NCBI RefSeq assembly: GCF_017876535.1
Contig: NZ_JAGIOF010000001.1
Span: forward strand, 1,922,001-1,986,000
Origin: Paeniglutamicibacter kerguelensis
GTDB lineage: Bacteria; Actinomycetota; Actinomycetes; Actinomycetales; Micrococcaceae
DNA: 64,000 nt
Reading direction: 5' to 3'
Shown here: piece after piece, positions 55,457 through 64,000 of the stretch
Numbering within the stretch: position 1 is the stretch's first letter
How the letters are laid out: every line of letters starts with the position of its first letter
The notes under the pieces: generated by a model
Databases searched by the model: none
Told to the model about the DNA's origin: nothing
What the model saw: the letters and a program-made list of their open reading frames with translations, nothing else
Translations under genes and position numbers: made by a program

Positions 55457-56055
55457 GCTCAGCGACCTCCCTTTGATCTCAAGGGACCGGCACCGGCATC
55501 AGGTACCGGGGGTCAGTCCGTGCTGAGCGCGCCCACGCGCCTTGTTTCAGTGCTCAATCAGAACGGCTGCATAGATACATATCGAGCGAGCATCGAGGGC
55601 CTTGTGTTCCTCTCAGAATCACCGATCGAAGCTCGCACGTGAATCGTTCGGGAAGCGCTTGGCCAGGATATTTGTCGTGTTCACCAAGCCCTGCAGCATC
55701 TTGTCCGCCCTGACAATGCGATTGTGGCCCCGGCGCGGCCAACCGTCAATGCGCCGGGGAATGATCCGGTCACAGGGTGGCTATAGACGGTGACTTTCAG
55801 CCGGACCGTTGGGTTGTGCCTTCCGGCGCCATACGGGCGAAGGCCTTCTCACCGGAGGCTTGCCGAGGCGGCTCGGACAGCAGCCCGTGGAGCCCGTACG
55901 TAGAATCCTTCCCTGTCAGCGTTCCAGCGCCGCTGCGCGCCGTGGAGGTCGAAAATCGAGGCCGGGTCACCCTGGATCTTGACAGGTATTTCGGGTGCAC
56001 TTAGCGTGTCATCCATGCGCGTAACGACGGTTGACGCACGACCCGGTCCGAGACC
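55457..56055. other. Intergenic, about 600 bp between divergent genes
   Basis: Promoters of the DUF2252 gene and the MFS exporter must be here. No gene, box or repeat was recognised. Confidence 0.4.
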
Positions 56056-57708
56056 ATGAGCACCGACGCCCCGGCAACGGCACGGACCGGCTCCGGCCTG
56101 GTGCTGGCGGTGCTGGCATCGAGCCAGTTCCTGATGACGCTGGACAGTTCGGTCATGAACGTCTCGATGGCCACTGTGGCCGCGGACCTGGGAACGACGA
56201 TCGCCGGCATCCAAACGGCCATCACCCTGTATACGCTCGTCATGGCGTCGCTGATGATCACCGGCGGCAAGGTGGGCACCATCATGGGCCGCCGCCGGGC
56301 CTTCGGAGTCGGCTTGATCATCTACGGCATCGGTTCGCTGACGACGGCGGTGGCCCCGAACCTCGCGGTGCTGCTCTTTGGCTGGTCACTGTTGGAGGGG
56401 ATCGGCGCGGCACTGATCATGCCCGCGATCGTCTCGCTGGTGGCGGCCAATTTCCCGCCCGAGCGCCGGGCAGCGGCCTATGGGCTGGTGGCTGCTGCCG
56501 GTGCGATGGCGGTGGCGGCCGGACCGCTGATCGGCGGCGCCGTCACCACTTTCGCCTCCTGGCGTTATGTCTTCGCCGGGGAAGTCGTCATCGTTCTGGC
56601 CATCCTGCTGGCCCTGCGCAAGGTCGAGGACGTTCCACCGGCCAAGGTCAAGCTCGATCTGGTGGGGTCCGCGCTGTCGGTCCTGGGGCTCAGCATGGTC
56701 GTGTACGGCGTGCTGCGTTCGGCCGAGTGGGGCTGGGTGCAGGCCAAGCCCGGCGCGCCGACGGTCATGGGACTATCTCCCGTGGTGTGGCTGCTGATCG
56801 TCGGATTGCTGGTCCTCTACGGGTTCATGCGGCGGATGTCGCACCTGGCCGCAACGGGCGGCGAGCCACTGATCGATCCCGCACTGTTCCGGAACCAGCG
56901 CCTCACCGGCGGGCTCAGCGTCTTTTTCGCCCAATTCCTGGTGCAGGCGGGCGTATTCTTCACCATTCCGCTGTTCCTGTCGGTGGTGCTGGAGCTGAGC
57001 GCACTGGAGACCGGGATCCGGATCTTCCCGTTGTCCGTGGCGCTGATTGCGGCCGCTGCCGGAATCCCCAAGATCTGGCCGCGGGCCAACCCCCGCCGCG
57101 TCATCCGGGTGGGGCTGGCCCTGATGATCATCGGCATCCTCATCCTCGTGGCAGGGTTGGATCCCGGCGCAAACGCAGCCATTGTGTCCGTCCCGATGCT
57201 GCTGATGGGCCTAGGGCTGGGGTCGCTGTCCTCCCAGCTCGGTGCCATCACGGTCTCCGCGGTGCCGGACTCGCAAAGCGCTGAGGTCGGCGGGCTGCAG
57301 AACACGGCGACCAACCTCGGCGCCTCCCTGGGCACTGCCCTGATCGGGTCGTTGCTCTTCGCCACCTTGAGCGCTTCGGTCCTCTCCGGCATCCAGGACA
57401 ATCCCGCTGTCCCGGCCTCCGTGCAGGAGCAGGCCACAGTCCAGCTGACCGGCAGCGTCCCCTTCATTTCCAACACGCAGCTGCAATCCGCACTGGACGA
57501 CGCGGGCGTCGATGAGGAAACGGCCGATGCCATCATGACCGTCAACGCCGATTCGCGCCTGGAGGCGCTGCGGGCCGCGCTGGCCCTCACCGCGCTGCTG
57601 GCGATCGCCGCGCTGTTCGTTACCGGACGGCTCCCCCGCGAGGCCGTCGGCACCCCGGACCAGTCTGCCCCCGCTGCGCAGCCCGCCGAACCCGACGAGC
57701 CCCATTAG
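56056..57708 (+). CDS. DHA2-family MFS drug exporter (EmrB/QacA-like)
   Basis: A 550-residue transporter with about 14 helices, as DHA2. Motif C-like stretch GAMAVAAGPLIGGAV in TM5 and motif D1 LDSSVMNVSMATVAADL in TM1 are clear. Loop 2-3 has GGKVGTIMGRRRAF. It would export drugs or cationic compounds by proton antiport. ATG 56056 follows a leader with no good SD. No TetR/MarR regulator is adjacent. Confidence 0.9.
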   Translation: MSTDAPATARTGSGLVLAVLASSQFLMTLDSSVMNVSMATVAADLGTTIAGIQTAITLYTLVMASLMITGGKVGTIMGRRRAFGVGLIIYGIGSLTTAVAPNLAVLLFGWSLLEGIGAALIMPAIVSLVAANFPPERRAAAYGLVAAAGAMAVAAGPLIGGAVTTFASWRYVFAGEVVIVLAILLALRKVEDVPPAKVKLDLVGSALSVLGLSMVVYGVLRSAEWGWVQAKPGAPTVMGLSPVVWLLIVGLLVLYGFMRRMSHLAATGGEPLIDPALFRNQRLTGGLSVFFAQFLVQAGVFFTIPLFLSVVLELSALETGIRIFPLSVALIAAAAGIPKIWPRANPRRVIRVGLALMIIGILILVAGLDPGANAAIVSVPMLLMGLGLGSLSSQLGAITVSAVPDSQSAEVGGLQNTATNLGASLGTALIGSLLFATLSASVLSGIQDNPAVPASVQEQATVQLTGSVPFISNTQLQSALDDAGVDEETADAIMTVNADSRLEALRAALALTALLAIAALFVTGRLPREAVGTPDQSAPAAQPAEPDEPH

Positions 57709-57799
57709 CGTTCGCCGCCTGCCCCGCACGTGTATCCACCACCGACCATGACCTCACCGCCCAGATGAATGCCTTTTACTTTGGGTGGCCGCGAATCTA

Positions 57800-58413
57800 G
57801 CATGTCCCTGAGCGTCGTCACCGCCGTTGGCGTCGAGGGAACGGGCTCCTACGGGGCCGAGCTCGCCCGCGTTCTGGCCGACCACGGTTTCACCATCAGG
57901 GAGGTGAACCGACCCAATCGGGCCGATCGCCGCCTGCGCGGAAAGTCGGATCCGCTTGACGCCTACCAGGCCGCTGAATCCGTGCCGGCGGACCGGGGCA
58001 CTTCCACGCCCAAAACACGTGACGGATACGTCGAGGCCTTGCGGGTGCTGCGCACCGCCCGCACCAGCGCATTGAAGGCCCGCACTGCCCTGCTGAACCA
58101 AATCAGTGGAGTCCTTACCTCTGCTGCGGATGAGGTCAGAGCAAAATACCGGGGTATGACCAGTGAATCGCGGGTCAAGGTCATGGCCGTCAGTCGGCCC
58201 TCCGGTGACCCGTCTGATCCGGTCGTTGCGACCCTCCTGACGCTCAAGCGGCTGGGTTCGCGTTACCGGTTCCTGAGCGAGGAAATCGTCGAGACCGATG
58301 CCGAACTGTCACTGATCGTTTCCACCCACGCCCCGGCGTTGCTGGACGTCAAGGGCGTGGGAATCGTGGTGGCGTCCCAGCTGCTGGTGACCTTTGGATC
58401 ACTAAAAAGGTAA
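57800..58413 (+). pseudogene. IS110-family transposase, truncated at both ends
   Basis: Residues GVEGTGSYGAELARVLADHG, NRPNRADRRLRGKSDPLDAYQAA and KTRDGYVEALRVLRTARTSALK are an IS110 RuvC-like half without its N-terminal start (first Asp). It runs to PALLDVKGVGIVVASQLLVTFG, then leaves the family sequence (SLKR-stop), so the Transposase_20 catalytic Ser region is lost. The frame is otherwise open. It differs from the IS110 relic at 4.5-5.6 kb. Confidence 0.8.
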
Positions 58414-58498
58414 GGGGGGCGATCCCAGGGGGAATTTCATCCGCTCCGGGTGACGCGCCCCATGGGGTGCCGGCGAATACTTCAAGACACAAGTAGCC

Positions 58499-58521
58499 GG
58501 GAAGCCGCGCCGCGGCTTCCC
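58499..58521. terminator. Perfect hairpin before the lipoprotein gene
   Basis: GGGAAGCCGCG-C-CGCGGCTTCCC, 11-bp arms with minimal loop, then TTGAATAGG. It lies 29 bp upstream of the lipoprotein start; could end upstream transcription or structure the leader. Confidence 0.55.
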
Positions 58522-58549
58522 TTGAATAGGTTCTTCGAAGGAGCACCCA

Positions 58550-59023
58550 GTGCAACACAGACCATCAACCACGGCAGGTGCCCTGGTCCTCGGCGCGGCA
58601 GCGTTCCTGCTGGCCTTGGCCGGATGCACCCCACAGGCCCCAACAGAATCGGTCTCACCGGCCCCCACGGAAATGGTTTCACCGGTCCCCACGGAAACGA
58701 CCTCGCCGGTCTGCGCGTCGGCTGACGCCTTGGCCGAGTCACTCGACGAGTTCCGCGACTCCTTGACCCCGGACACAACGATCGAGCAGCTCGGCATGGC
58801 GCGGGACAAGGTGACAGCCTCCTACGATGCCCTTGCCGCGCAGGTGCAAGACGTCGCCCAAGACCGGGCCAAAGAACTAGAGACCCAAGTTGACAGTTTG
58901 CGGGCGGCGGTGGACGATGTGTCCACAGACGCGACGGTCTCGGACGCCGTCGATTCCCTGCGGGACGAGGCCGACGCAGTCGAAACGTCGTTGGGCAGCC
59001 TCGAGGACGAACTCACATGCTAG
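58550..59023 (+). CDS. Predicted lipoprotein with coiled-coil
   Basis: A 157-residue exported lipoprotein. Start is GTG 58550 with GAAGGAG 7 nt upstream. Signal sequence ends in lipobox LALAGC (Cys 26). A Pro/Thr spacer with PTE-x2-SP repeats follows, then a long acidic helix (about 80-155), probably coiled coil. It should be anchored at the outer face of the membrane. Function unknown. Confidence 0.75.
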   Translation: MQHRPSTTAGALVLGAAAFLLALAGCTPQAPTESVSPAPTEMVSPVPTETTSPVCASADALAESLDEFRDSLTPDTTIEQLGMARDKVTASYDALAAQVQDVAQDRAKELETQVDSLRAAVDDVSTDATVSDAVDSLRDEADAVETSLGSLEDELTC

Positions 59024-59207
59024 AGGTCGGAGGCCTTCTCAGGGGGATTCGACGCCTCCCGACAGGGCTGCCACAGCACTCTCAACGAGAACGCAGATCA
59101 GAGTGTGCACTCCTCTATCGGTGAGCCCTACCGGCAAACAGCCAACGGGCGATCCACAAGGAACTAGACGCTCCCTCGGCGTCGGGTCATTCAAAAAGGA
59201 GTAGCAG
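59024..59207. other. Intergenic, about 185 bp, nothing recognised
   Basis: Short gap; the next gene's AAGGAG is at its end. Confidence 0.4.
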
Positions 59208-59584
59208 TGGACTTCTGGGACTTTCTTTGATTCCTGTTCTGGATCTACGCCTTCATGGCATTCCTGACCATGCTCATCTCGGTCATCGCGGATCTATTCA
59301 GGGACAGGGCGCTCAACGGCTGGCTCAAAGCCGTTTGGCTTATTTGCTTGGTGTTCGTCCCGATCATTTCCATCCTCGTGTACCTCATCGCGCGCGGGGA
59401 TGGCATGGCGGCACGGAACCCGCGGCAGGCCATCGCCCGCCAAGATGCCCAATCGGCATACATCCGATCGGTGGCCGGCGTGAGCCTCAGCGACGAGATC
59501 GGCAAGGCCCGCGGCTTGCTCGACGCCGGCACCATCACCGCCGAGGAGTACACCCTTATCAAGGAAAGGGCCCTGAGCGGCTAG
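59208..59584 (+). pseudogene. PLDc_N plus SHOCT membrane protein with an early stop
   Basis: AAGGAG precedes GTG 59208, which reads VDFWDFL then TGA (59229-59231 region), then FLFWIYAFMAFLTMLISVIADLFRDR. Homologous proteins have Trp or Phe at this place. After the stop, ATG 59255 could restart the rest: a PLDc_N membrane pair (WLKAVWLICLVFVPIISILVYLIARGDGMA) and SHOCT (DEIGKARGLLDAGTITAEEY). Either a single-base nonsense mutation or reinitiation gives a shortened protein; the SD is far from 59255. Confidence 0.65.
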
Positions 59585-59593
59585 GAGAAACTA

Positions 59594-59629
59594 CGACCGT
59601 GACCCCTCGGAACCGAGGAGCCACGGTCG
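59594..59629 (+). terminator. Nested hairpin after the PLDc_N gene
   Basis: CGACCGTG pairs with CACGGTCG; inside it CCTCGG pairs with CCGAGG. No T tract follows, so it is a stem of uncertain role, possibly a terminator. Confidence 0.6.
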
Positions 59630-59691
59630 CGCGATTCCTGCCGTCCCGCCCATTGGATGGCCCACAACGGAGAACAGGGTGCCGTGGCGTG

Positions 59692-60329
59692 ATGTCTTCA
59701 AGTGCAGATAGACCGACCGCTGGCGCGCCTGCCCGGGCCCTGGGCGTCGTGATCGTTGGCATGTGCATTGCCATCTGGTGGCCCTCGTTCACGCTGGGGC
59801 GTGGGGAAAGCTGTTCTTCGAGCAAATCCTGACGGTTTGGGTCGCCGCGACGGCTGCATTGCTGATCGTCATATTCCGTCGCGACGGTGAGCGATATCGC
59901 ATGCGCCGGGCGATCGCCTTGCTTCTGCCCAGCCTGTGGTTGGTGCTTGCCTTTGCCGGCAAGGCCGACGGAAGCCCACTCGACGTGATGAGGGAGGTCT
60001 TGGGCAGCGCCATTGCCGTCGTGGGGATTCCGGCAACGATGTGGGTATTGGCACGCATCATTTGGCCCGAACTCGGTGTGGGCCTGTCGTTGGCGCGGCG
60101 TGTCCTTGTCATTGCCTCGGTGCTCTTTATCGCCGTTTCCGCCTATCTGCTCGGCGTGAACCACGCGGCCTTCCTGACTTGTGAAGATTTCACGGTCAGC
60201 GGCAATTCAGAACCCCGGGGCTGCACGCCAAAACCCCGGGGCCAAGACCCCGCCGGAGGAGCGGCCGTGACGGCCGTGCTGCCGCCCGGGACTGTTCCCG
60301 GCCCAACATGGGGAGACCAACATGATTGA
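59692..60329 (+). pseudogene. Membrane protein gene with a one-base frameshift
   Basis: The first frame reads MSSSADRPTAGAPARALGVVIV.., WWPSFTLG and then loses sense. The other frame continues AWGKLFFEQILTVWVAATAAL.., MWVLARIIWPELGVGLSLARR with four hydrophobic helices and ends QHD at 60327-60329. A one-base change in the G-rich stretch CTGGGGCGTGGGG near 59798-59808 joins the halves. Either a real frameshift or a homopolymer error. No named family recognised. Confidence 0.65.
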
Positions 60330-60576
60330 GGACCTTGCCTCGCTCCTGGTGATCGGTTCGGTCGCGGCCCTGTGCTCTCCCGCCTGACCCGGCAGAATTG
60401 CACCCATCCCGATCGTGGTGATCGAGATCCTTCTGGGAATCACGGTGGGACCCAGCCTGCTGGGATGGGCGAGGTCGAATGGGCGCATCCTGCTGTCGGA
60501 GTTTGGGCTGGCTCTTCTGTTCTTCGTGGCCGGCAACGAGATCGATTTCGCGCTCATCCGCGGGCGCCCCCTACGT
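60321..60576 (+). pseudogene. CPA2-type cation:proton antiporter N-terminal fragment
   Basis: MIEDLASLLVIGSVAAL opens the first TM but is stopped by TGA near 60385. Shifted frames give IPIVVIEILLGITVGPSLLGW and ILLSEFGLALLFFVAGNEIDF, the first helices of a KefB/NhaA-CPA2 (Na_H_Exchanger) protein. The transporter then ends. It overlaps the previous gene's 3' end by a few bases. Confidence 0.65.
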
Positions 60577-60952
60577 GGGGTCTGATACTGGTACTGGTAC
60601 GGGAATTCACGCTAAGGACGTACCAGTCTTCCTCAGGCCCCTATTCCAAGCGGACGATTCAGAGATCACCCTCGGTTAGGATGATTGAAAATCCCGTTCG
60701 TTGTACTTTCTCGGCTCCGAAGGCATCATCCTGGAATTCATCGCTTGCGACGCTGACGTGTCCACGGTTTCCAGCAAGGGTGAGAACCCGCAATTCTTGT
60801 CTATCGGTGAAGTTGGAATTGGCGTAGTCGGAATCCTGCTGGGGATCCACCGGCGCTGGGAGCACATCGAGTTGGCGAAAATGCGCACCGTTGGCGACTC
60901 CGAGATCATCGGGTTCGGTACTTACTAATCCACTGGGCAACGTTGCCCACTA
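60577..60952. other. Intergenic, about 380 bp, lower-GC patch
   Basis: CTGGTACTGGTAC at its start is a short direct repeat. A 75-codon frame (60701-60928) and an opposing one overlap it; neither has an RBS or recognised domain, so neither is called. Possible junction of inserted DNA. Confidence 0.3.
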
Positions 60953-61579
60953 ATGAAAGGACACACCATCAGCACCGCCTACAAATACCAGGACATGACC
61001 GTCTGCGGGGCTTGCGCTGTTGAACTCCTCCTGGAGATCCCTGTGTTCGACAAATGGTTGGACACGTCAGGGGTCGACATCAACGAGGCGATCACCGAGT
61101 CCGACCGCTACCTCCGCATCATCAGACGGGAGACTGCCGGGGTGCAAGAGTTCCCGGTGACCCGGGCCCCGTACCCGGAGAAGCCGATTATGTGCGACAA
61201 GTGCTTGAGTTCGTTCGAGTACGACCCCAACAACCCGGCGCTGGACAAGGCCGCCTACGAGGAATTGGGGCTGGCTCGGGGATGGGAGGCACGGCACGCT
61301 GAGGCCATCGAGGATCCATCGGACATCGAGCGTCATCATATCGAGATGTGCAACGCCTCAAAAATCCTCGCGTGGCTTTACGTAGATCTTCTCGACACCT
61401 ACGGGGACGACGCCGAGGCAGTCCCCGTCATCGCCAACGTGAAGAAAGCGCTGGAGCACGCTATCAGTGCTGGTATCCAAGCGCTAAAAGGAGACAAGGA
61501 GCGACTTAATGGCGGCACCTTGGACGAGTTCTACCGAACCCAAGCGAACATCGCGGGGCTCGACCACACCAACCTGTAA
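60953..61579 (+). CDS. Hypothetical protein with CGAC and CDKC motifs
   Basis: A 208-residue soluble protein. VCGACAVELL near residue 17 and MCDKCLSSFEYD near residue 82 could form a zinc site. The remainder is helical (SKILAWLYVDLLDTYG, NVKKALEHAISAGIQALKG). ATG 60953 lacks an upstream SD; AAAGGA overlaps codons 1-3, so the real start may differ. No family recognised. Confidence 0.6.
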   Translation: MKGHTISTAYKYQDMTVCGACAVELLLEIPVFDKWLDTSGVDINEAITESDRYLRIIRRETAGVQEFPVTRAPYPEKPIMCDKCLSSFEYDPNNPALDKAAYEELGLARGWEARHAEAIEDPSDIERHHIEMCNASKILAWLYVDLLDTYGDDAEAVPVIANVKKALEHAISAGIQALKGDKERLNGGTLDEFYRTQANIAGLDHTNL

Positions 61580-61919
61580 CGCTGCGTACTGAATCGTCCC
61601 GGTATTCATGCCGTCATTTTGCGAGCGGCAGGATTTCAGGGAGAGCTCAGGTCAATCACCGATAACTGCACATATGCCGGTTTCGCCCCCGGCTATGCAC
61701 AGCAGCCGTCACCTTCCGGCACCATTTTCGCGGAAGTGGTTCTGGACTCCATGTGTGTTCTGACGTTCAGCGACGGGGCGGCATGATTCCTCGGCACAGG
61801 GAAGCCAGTGAGCTGGCGAGGGCTGGGACAGTCTCGCCGATGCATGCACAGTCGCATGCTAACACCACTCACTCGTTGTGTTGCACGAGGTAAAGCAATG
61901 CCCAAGTACTATTACAGGA
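61580..61919. other. Intergenic, about 340 bp, nothing recognised
   Basis: Promoter region for the XRE regulator by position. No structure or gene supported. Confidence 0.4.
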
Positions 61920-62237
61920 ATGAGAACCCAGCGCGGCGACCCTGCCGAACATATCGACATCGGACAGACCGCCGTGCAACTGGGAGAGCTCTTTAGGCAA
62001 TGGCGCGTCGTCCTTGGACTCAGCCAGGAGCTCGCCGCGGAACAGGCCAATATCTCCATACCCACCTTGCGCAGGATCGAACGCGGAGAGACGGGAGTTC
62101 ATCTGGGAAGCTTCTTGGCGCTGGCCAATATTCTAGGGCTCACGGAGCGTTTGCTCGAGGCTTCCAATCCCCTCGAGACCGATTTGGGCCGGGCCAGGGT
62201 TCACATGCTGTGGCGCCGACGAGCCAAACGGCGCTAG
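61920..62237 (+). CDS. XRE-family HTH regulator
   Basis: About 105 residues. An HTH_3 domain (VQLGELFRQWRVVLGLSQELAA, NISIPTLRRIERGETGVHLGSF) is at about residues 18-80; the tail is basic. It is a HipB-like fold, often the antitoxin partner, but no HipA is seen. MRT start at 61920 has a close CAGGA; an in-frame GTG at 61878 extends it. Targets unknown. Confidence 0.8.
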   Translation: MRTQRGDPAEHIDIGQTAVQLGELFRQWRVVLGLSQELAAEQANISIPTLRRIERGETGVHLGSFLALANILGLTERLLEASNPLETDLGRARVHMLWRRRAKRR

Positions 62238-62670
62238 AGCACACCCGGCCGTCTCACGGGAGCCTCCGTCATGTTCCTCAGCTGGAGTGCGGGCTTCACA
62301 GGTCGCTTTCACTCTGAGGGACTTGATGCCAATGGCCGGGCCCCTGAACCAGCCGCTGCGCACAGACAGGACCAGGACGAAGAGTGGTCGCAGCCTTCCG
62401 GGTCCGGTGCACACTTAGGTTTCCGCCCACCCTGGGAAAGGCTTGAGCCGGAGTCACGGTGGAGCACCGCACTGAAAGCACAGCGCGTCTCGGGACTTGA
62501 CCGGAGTTCTGTACGGCAGTCGGCCGCTAGGTAATGAGAGCGGATTCGGGGGTCGTTGTGCCCGCCGCTCCCCCAGACACCCCACGATGCACCATGATCG
62601 GTGTCGCCAGTGGCACAGCCACCGGACTAGAAGATCCAGCAAGCGCTACCAGCATGAATACCTCGCCCCG
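62238..62670. other. Intergenic, about 430 bp, nothing recognised
   Basis: Between convergent XRE and the next minus-strand gene. No terminator or gene supported. Confidence 0.4.
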
Positions 62671-63102
62671 CTAGGGCGCCTTCTCCAGAACGCCGCCCCA
62701 CGCTGTCCTTGTCCGTGCGTCATTCCAGGCTATGAAGCACCCCGGAATCTCACGGGCAAGACGCGCGGCGGGGATCGTTTCAACCGGCGCGGGAGGATCG
62801 CAGGCCACCAACATATGCTTGGAGTCGAGAAGCTCGATCCGGCCGGTGCCGCTCAGGGTAAGGGTGCCGCGGTGGACGTCGGTGCGTTCGAAGCCAACCA
62901 GCGTGCCTTCCAAGAGCGCACCAACAACCTCGCGCCCCAGGTGCCCGTCGGTGAGCGGGACGGGCGTGAGGAGCCAGCACGGGACACCGTCATGGGTGGC
63001 CAGCTGGATAGGGCGCGGTGGCAAAGACATGAACCCAAACTCGCACCAGAATCCGCCGGCGGCAAGCCGCACAAGGCTACATACGACCTGACGCGTCTGC
63101 AT
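62671..63102 (-). CDS. Hypothetical protein
   Basis: Strong GC3 bias in the frame PIQLATHDGVPCWLL.., GREVVGALLEGTLVGFERTDV, GRIELLDSKHMLVAC supports real coding for about 120 to 143 residues. ATG 63102 (AAGG close upstream) or ATG 63030 (MSLPPRP) are candidate starts. No domain recognised. The N-terminal part before 63030 looks unlike coding. Confidence 0.5.
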   Translation of the reverse strand: MQTRQVVCSLVRLAAGGFWCEFGFMSLPPRPIQLATHDGVPCWLLTPVPLTDGHLGREVVGALLEGTLVGFERTDVHRGTLTLSGTGRIELLDSKHMLVACDPPAPVETIPAARLAREIPGCFIAWNDARTRTAWGGVLEKAP

Positions 63103-63468
63103 GCCTTACAGCCGGTACAGATCGTCGGTGCGCGGCCAGCCATCCGCAAGGCCCGGAACCATTGGGACCAGCCCGAGCCGGGCCATCACCTCCGAGGTCC
63201 GTAGACGGGACGCCGCCGGGGAGCGGAATCGAGGAGAGACCATTTGGTCCTCACCGAAGACCGTTGCTGCCCGGCACGAGGGCCAAAAGGCTTTCATCGC
63301 AGACCTCTCCGAGCTGCTTCGGTCGGTGCGCACCCATGAACCTGCAACGGCAGCGGGACATTGGAGCACACACCGTGCGGGTGCAGTTGCTGATGCGGAC
63401 GTGAGCAGGCAGGACCTTGGTGCCGGGACCTCCGCTCCAAAACTCACCGCCCCCCATTCCTTTCCCGA
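63103..63468. other. Decayed or uncertain coding stretch, about 370 bp
   Basis: A minus-strand frame ends ARLGLVPMVPGLADGWPRTDDL-YRL-stop at 63106 just upstream of the hypothetical gene, resembling natural sequence for about 45 residues; its upstream part does not. It may be the tail of a broken gene. Confidence 0.3.
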
Positions 63469-63678
63469 CTAGCCCGCATGTCCAGTCCAATCCTCGTCCC
63501 GGAGAGGAGCCGCATTGAGGTCATTTCGCCGCGCCCGCCAATCCGGCAAGTATCCGTCCATCAGCGCAGTGAAGCGCTCGCTATGGTTGGACTCCAACAG
63601 GCGGATCATCCCGTGCACCACGATGTGCTCCAGGCAGCCCGGGGGTTTCTTGGCGAGCTCCACGTTTAGCGCGGCCAC
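63469..63678 (-). pseudogene. YgjP/DUF45-like metallopeptidase C-terminal relic
   Basis: Reads LNVELAKKPPGCLEHIVVHGMIRLLES, then ERFTALMDGYLPDWRARRNDLN. The YgjP family has VVHEMVHLLE here; the zinc-binding HExxH is HGMIR, so both Glu and second His are lost. Only the last 70 residues remain. Confidence 0.6.
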
Positions 63679-63719
63679 TTCTAGGGTCGATTTTCATTCT
63701 TGCCCGTGGGTGTCCGTGG

Positions 63720-63920
63720 CTACCTCTTGTAGGTACGTTGGCGCGCCAAGAATTTGTCTGCACGCTCTAGAACCCGTGCCCGGCGGGGGTCAGAGACATA
63801 AATGATGCGCCCACCGTCAGATCTGAGCGTCACTTGGATATTGCGTTCACGGCTGGGGAGTTCCAAGGCCCTATTGCGCTCCGATAACGCTTGCTGGACC
63901 GTTCTGATCTTTGCCATCAT
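63720..63920 (-). CDS. Small hypothetical protein
   Basis: A 66-residue protein MMAKIRTVQQALSERNRALE.., VTLRSDGGRIIYVSDPRRAR, with a basic C-terminus. AAGGAGG lies 6 nt before ATG 63918-63920, a very good RBS. No domain recognised. It follows a gene ending at 63941 on the same strand, so it is probably in an operon. Confidence 0.65.
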   Translation of the reverse strand: MMAKIRTVQQALSERNRALELPSRERNIQVTLRSDGGRIIYVSDPRRARVLERADKFLARQRTYKR

Positions 63921-63940
63921 TGTCGCCTCCTTCCCCTGCA

Positions 63941-64000
63941 TTATCCCCCCGGTTTCTTGGCGATCGCTAAGTCGAATCGCTCTTCCAGCTCGTCGTGCAG
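63941..64000 (-). CDS. 3' end of an unknown gene, partial
   Basis: The last 19 codons, LHDELEERFDLAIAKKPGG and TAA at 63941-63943, enter from the right edge. Too short to classify. Because YgjP-like genes often follow type I restriction hsdR genes, an hsdR tail is possible but unproven. Confidence 0.45.
   Translation of the reverse strand: MHDELEERFDLAIAKKPGG

Overview
This is a high-GC actinobacterial window, most likely from the Micrococcaceae (Arthrobacter sensu lato). The pointers are strong GC3 bias, DUF3040, DUF4193 and DUF2252 proteins, a CsoR/CstR-type regulator and actinobacterial IS110/IS701 relics. Genus and replicon (chromosome or plasmid) cannot be settled from the sequence alone. 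No rRNA, tRNA or CRISPR array was recognised.

Region 1 (1-33 kb) resembles a dormancy/low-oxygen island like the mycobacterial DosR regulon. It carries two universal stress proteins, phosphoketolase (xfp), a DevS/DosS-type GAF histidine kinase, Hsp20, a triple-BON protein, a P2-type cation ATPase, an SDR, a decayed phosphoribosyltransferase/dienelactone hydrolase/erythromycin esterase locus (compare Rv2030c), a P1B ATPase, long-form phosphotransacetylase (pta), a zinc alcohol dehydrogenase, a TetR regulator, a YbdK-type carboxylate-amine ligase, a small Cys-rich protein, a frameshifted DUF4193 gene and a two-gene NAD-dependent formate dehydrogenase. A palindrome close to the DosR consensus (GGGACYWWVGKYCC) lies upstream of xfp, hsp20, adh/pta and the formate dehydrogenase. 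The xfp and adh/pta copies share 16 identical bases. No DosR-type response regulator is present in the window. Together xfp and pta would route sugar phosphates through acetyl phosphate to acetyl-CoA, while formate dehydrogenase supplies NADH.

Region 2 (33.6-39.8 kb) is a reactive-sulfur detoxification locus: a CstR-like repressor, a small CxxC protein, a CstB-like persulfide dioxygenase-rhodanese, two rhodaneses, a TauE/SafE exporter, an MFS transporter and a DUF302 protein. Four ATACCCCYAGGGGTAT-type operators lie between the repressor and the structural genes.

Region 3 (40.3-47.2 kb) holds a SHOCT protein and multicopper oxidase pair, a dead DUF302 paralogue, a SulP/STAS relic, a 7 x 7-bp repeat, a glycosyltransferase and an FAD monooxygenase.

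Region 4 (48-58 kb) is accessory. It has a serine recombinase, a putative PD-(D/E)XK nuclease, a secreted protein, a type IV restriction-like HNH nuclease with an EVE/PUA-like middle domain, a GNAT, a TnsC/TniB-like relic, a DUF2252 protein, a drug exporter and an IS110 relic.

Region 5 (58.5-64 kb) is small lipoprotein/membrane genes and fragments, an XRE regulator and a decayed YgjP-like metallopeptidase. Broken genes are frequent. Several differ from an intact reading by one base in a homopolymer, so part of the decay could be assembly error.
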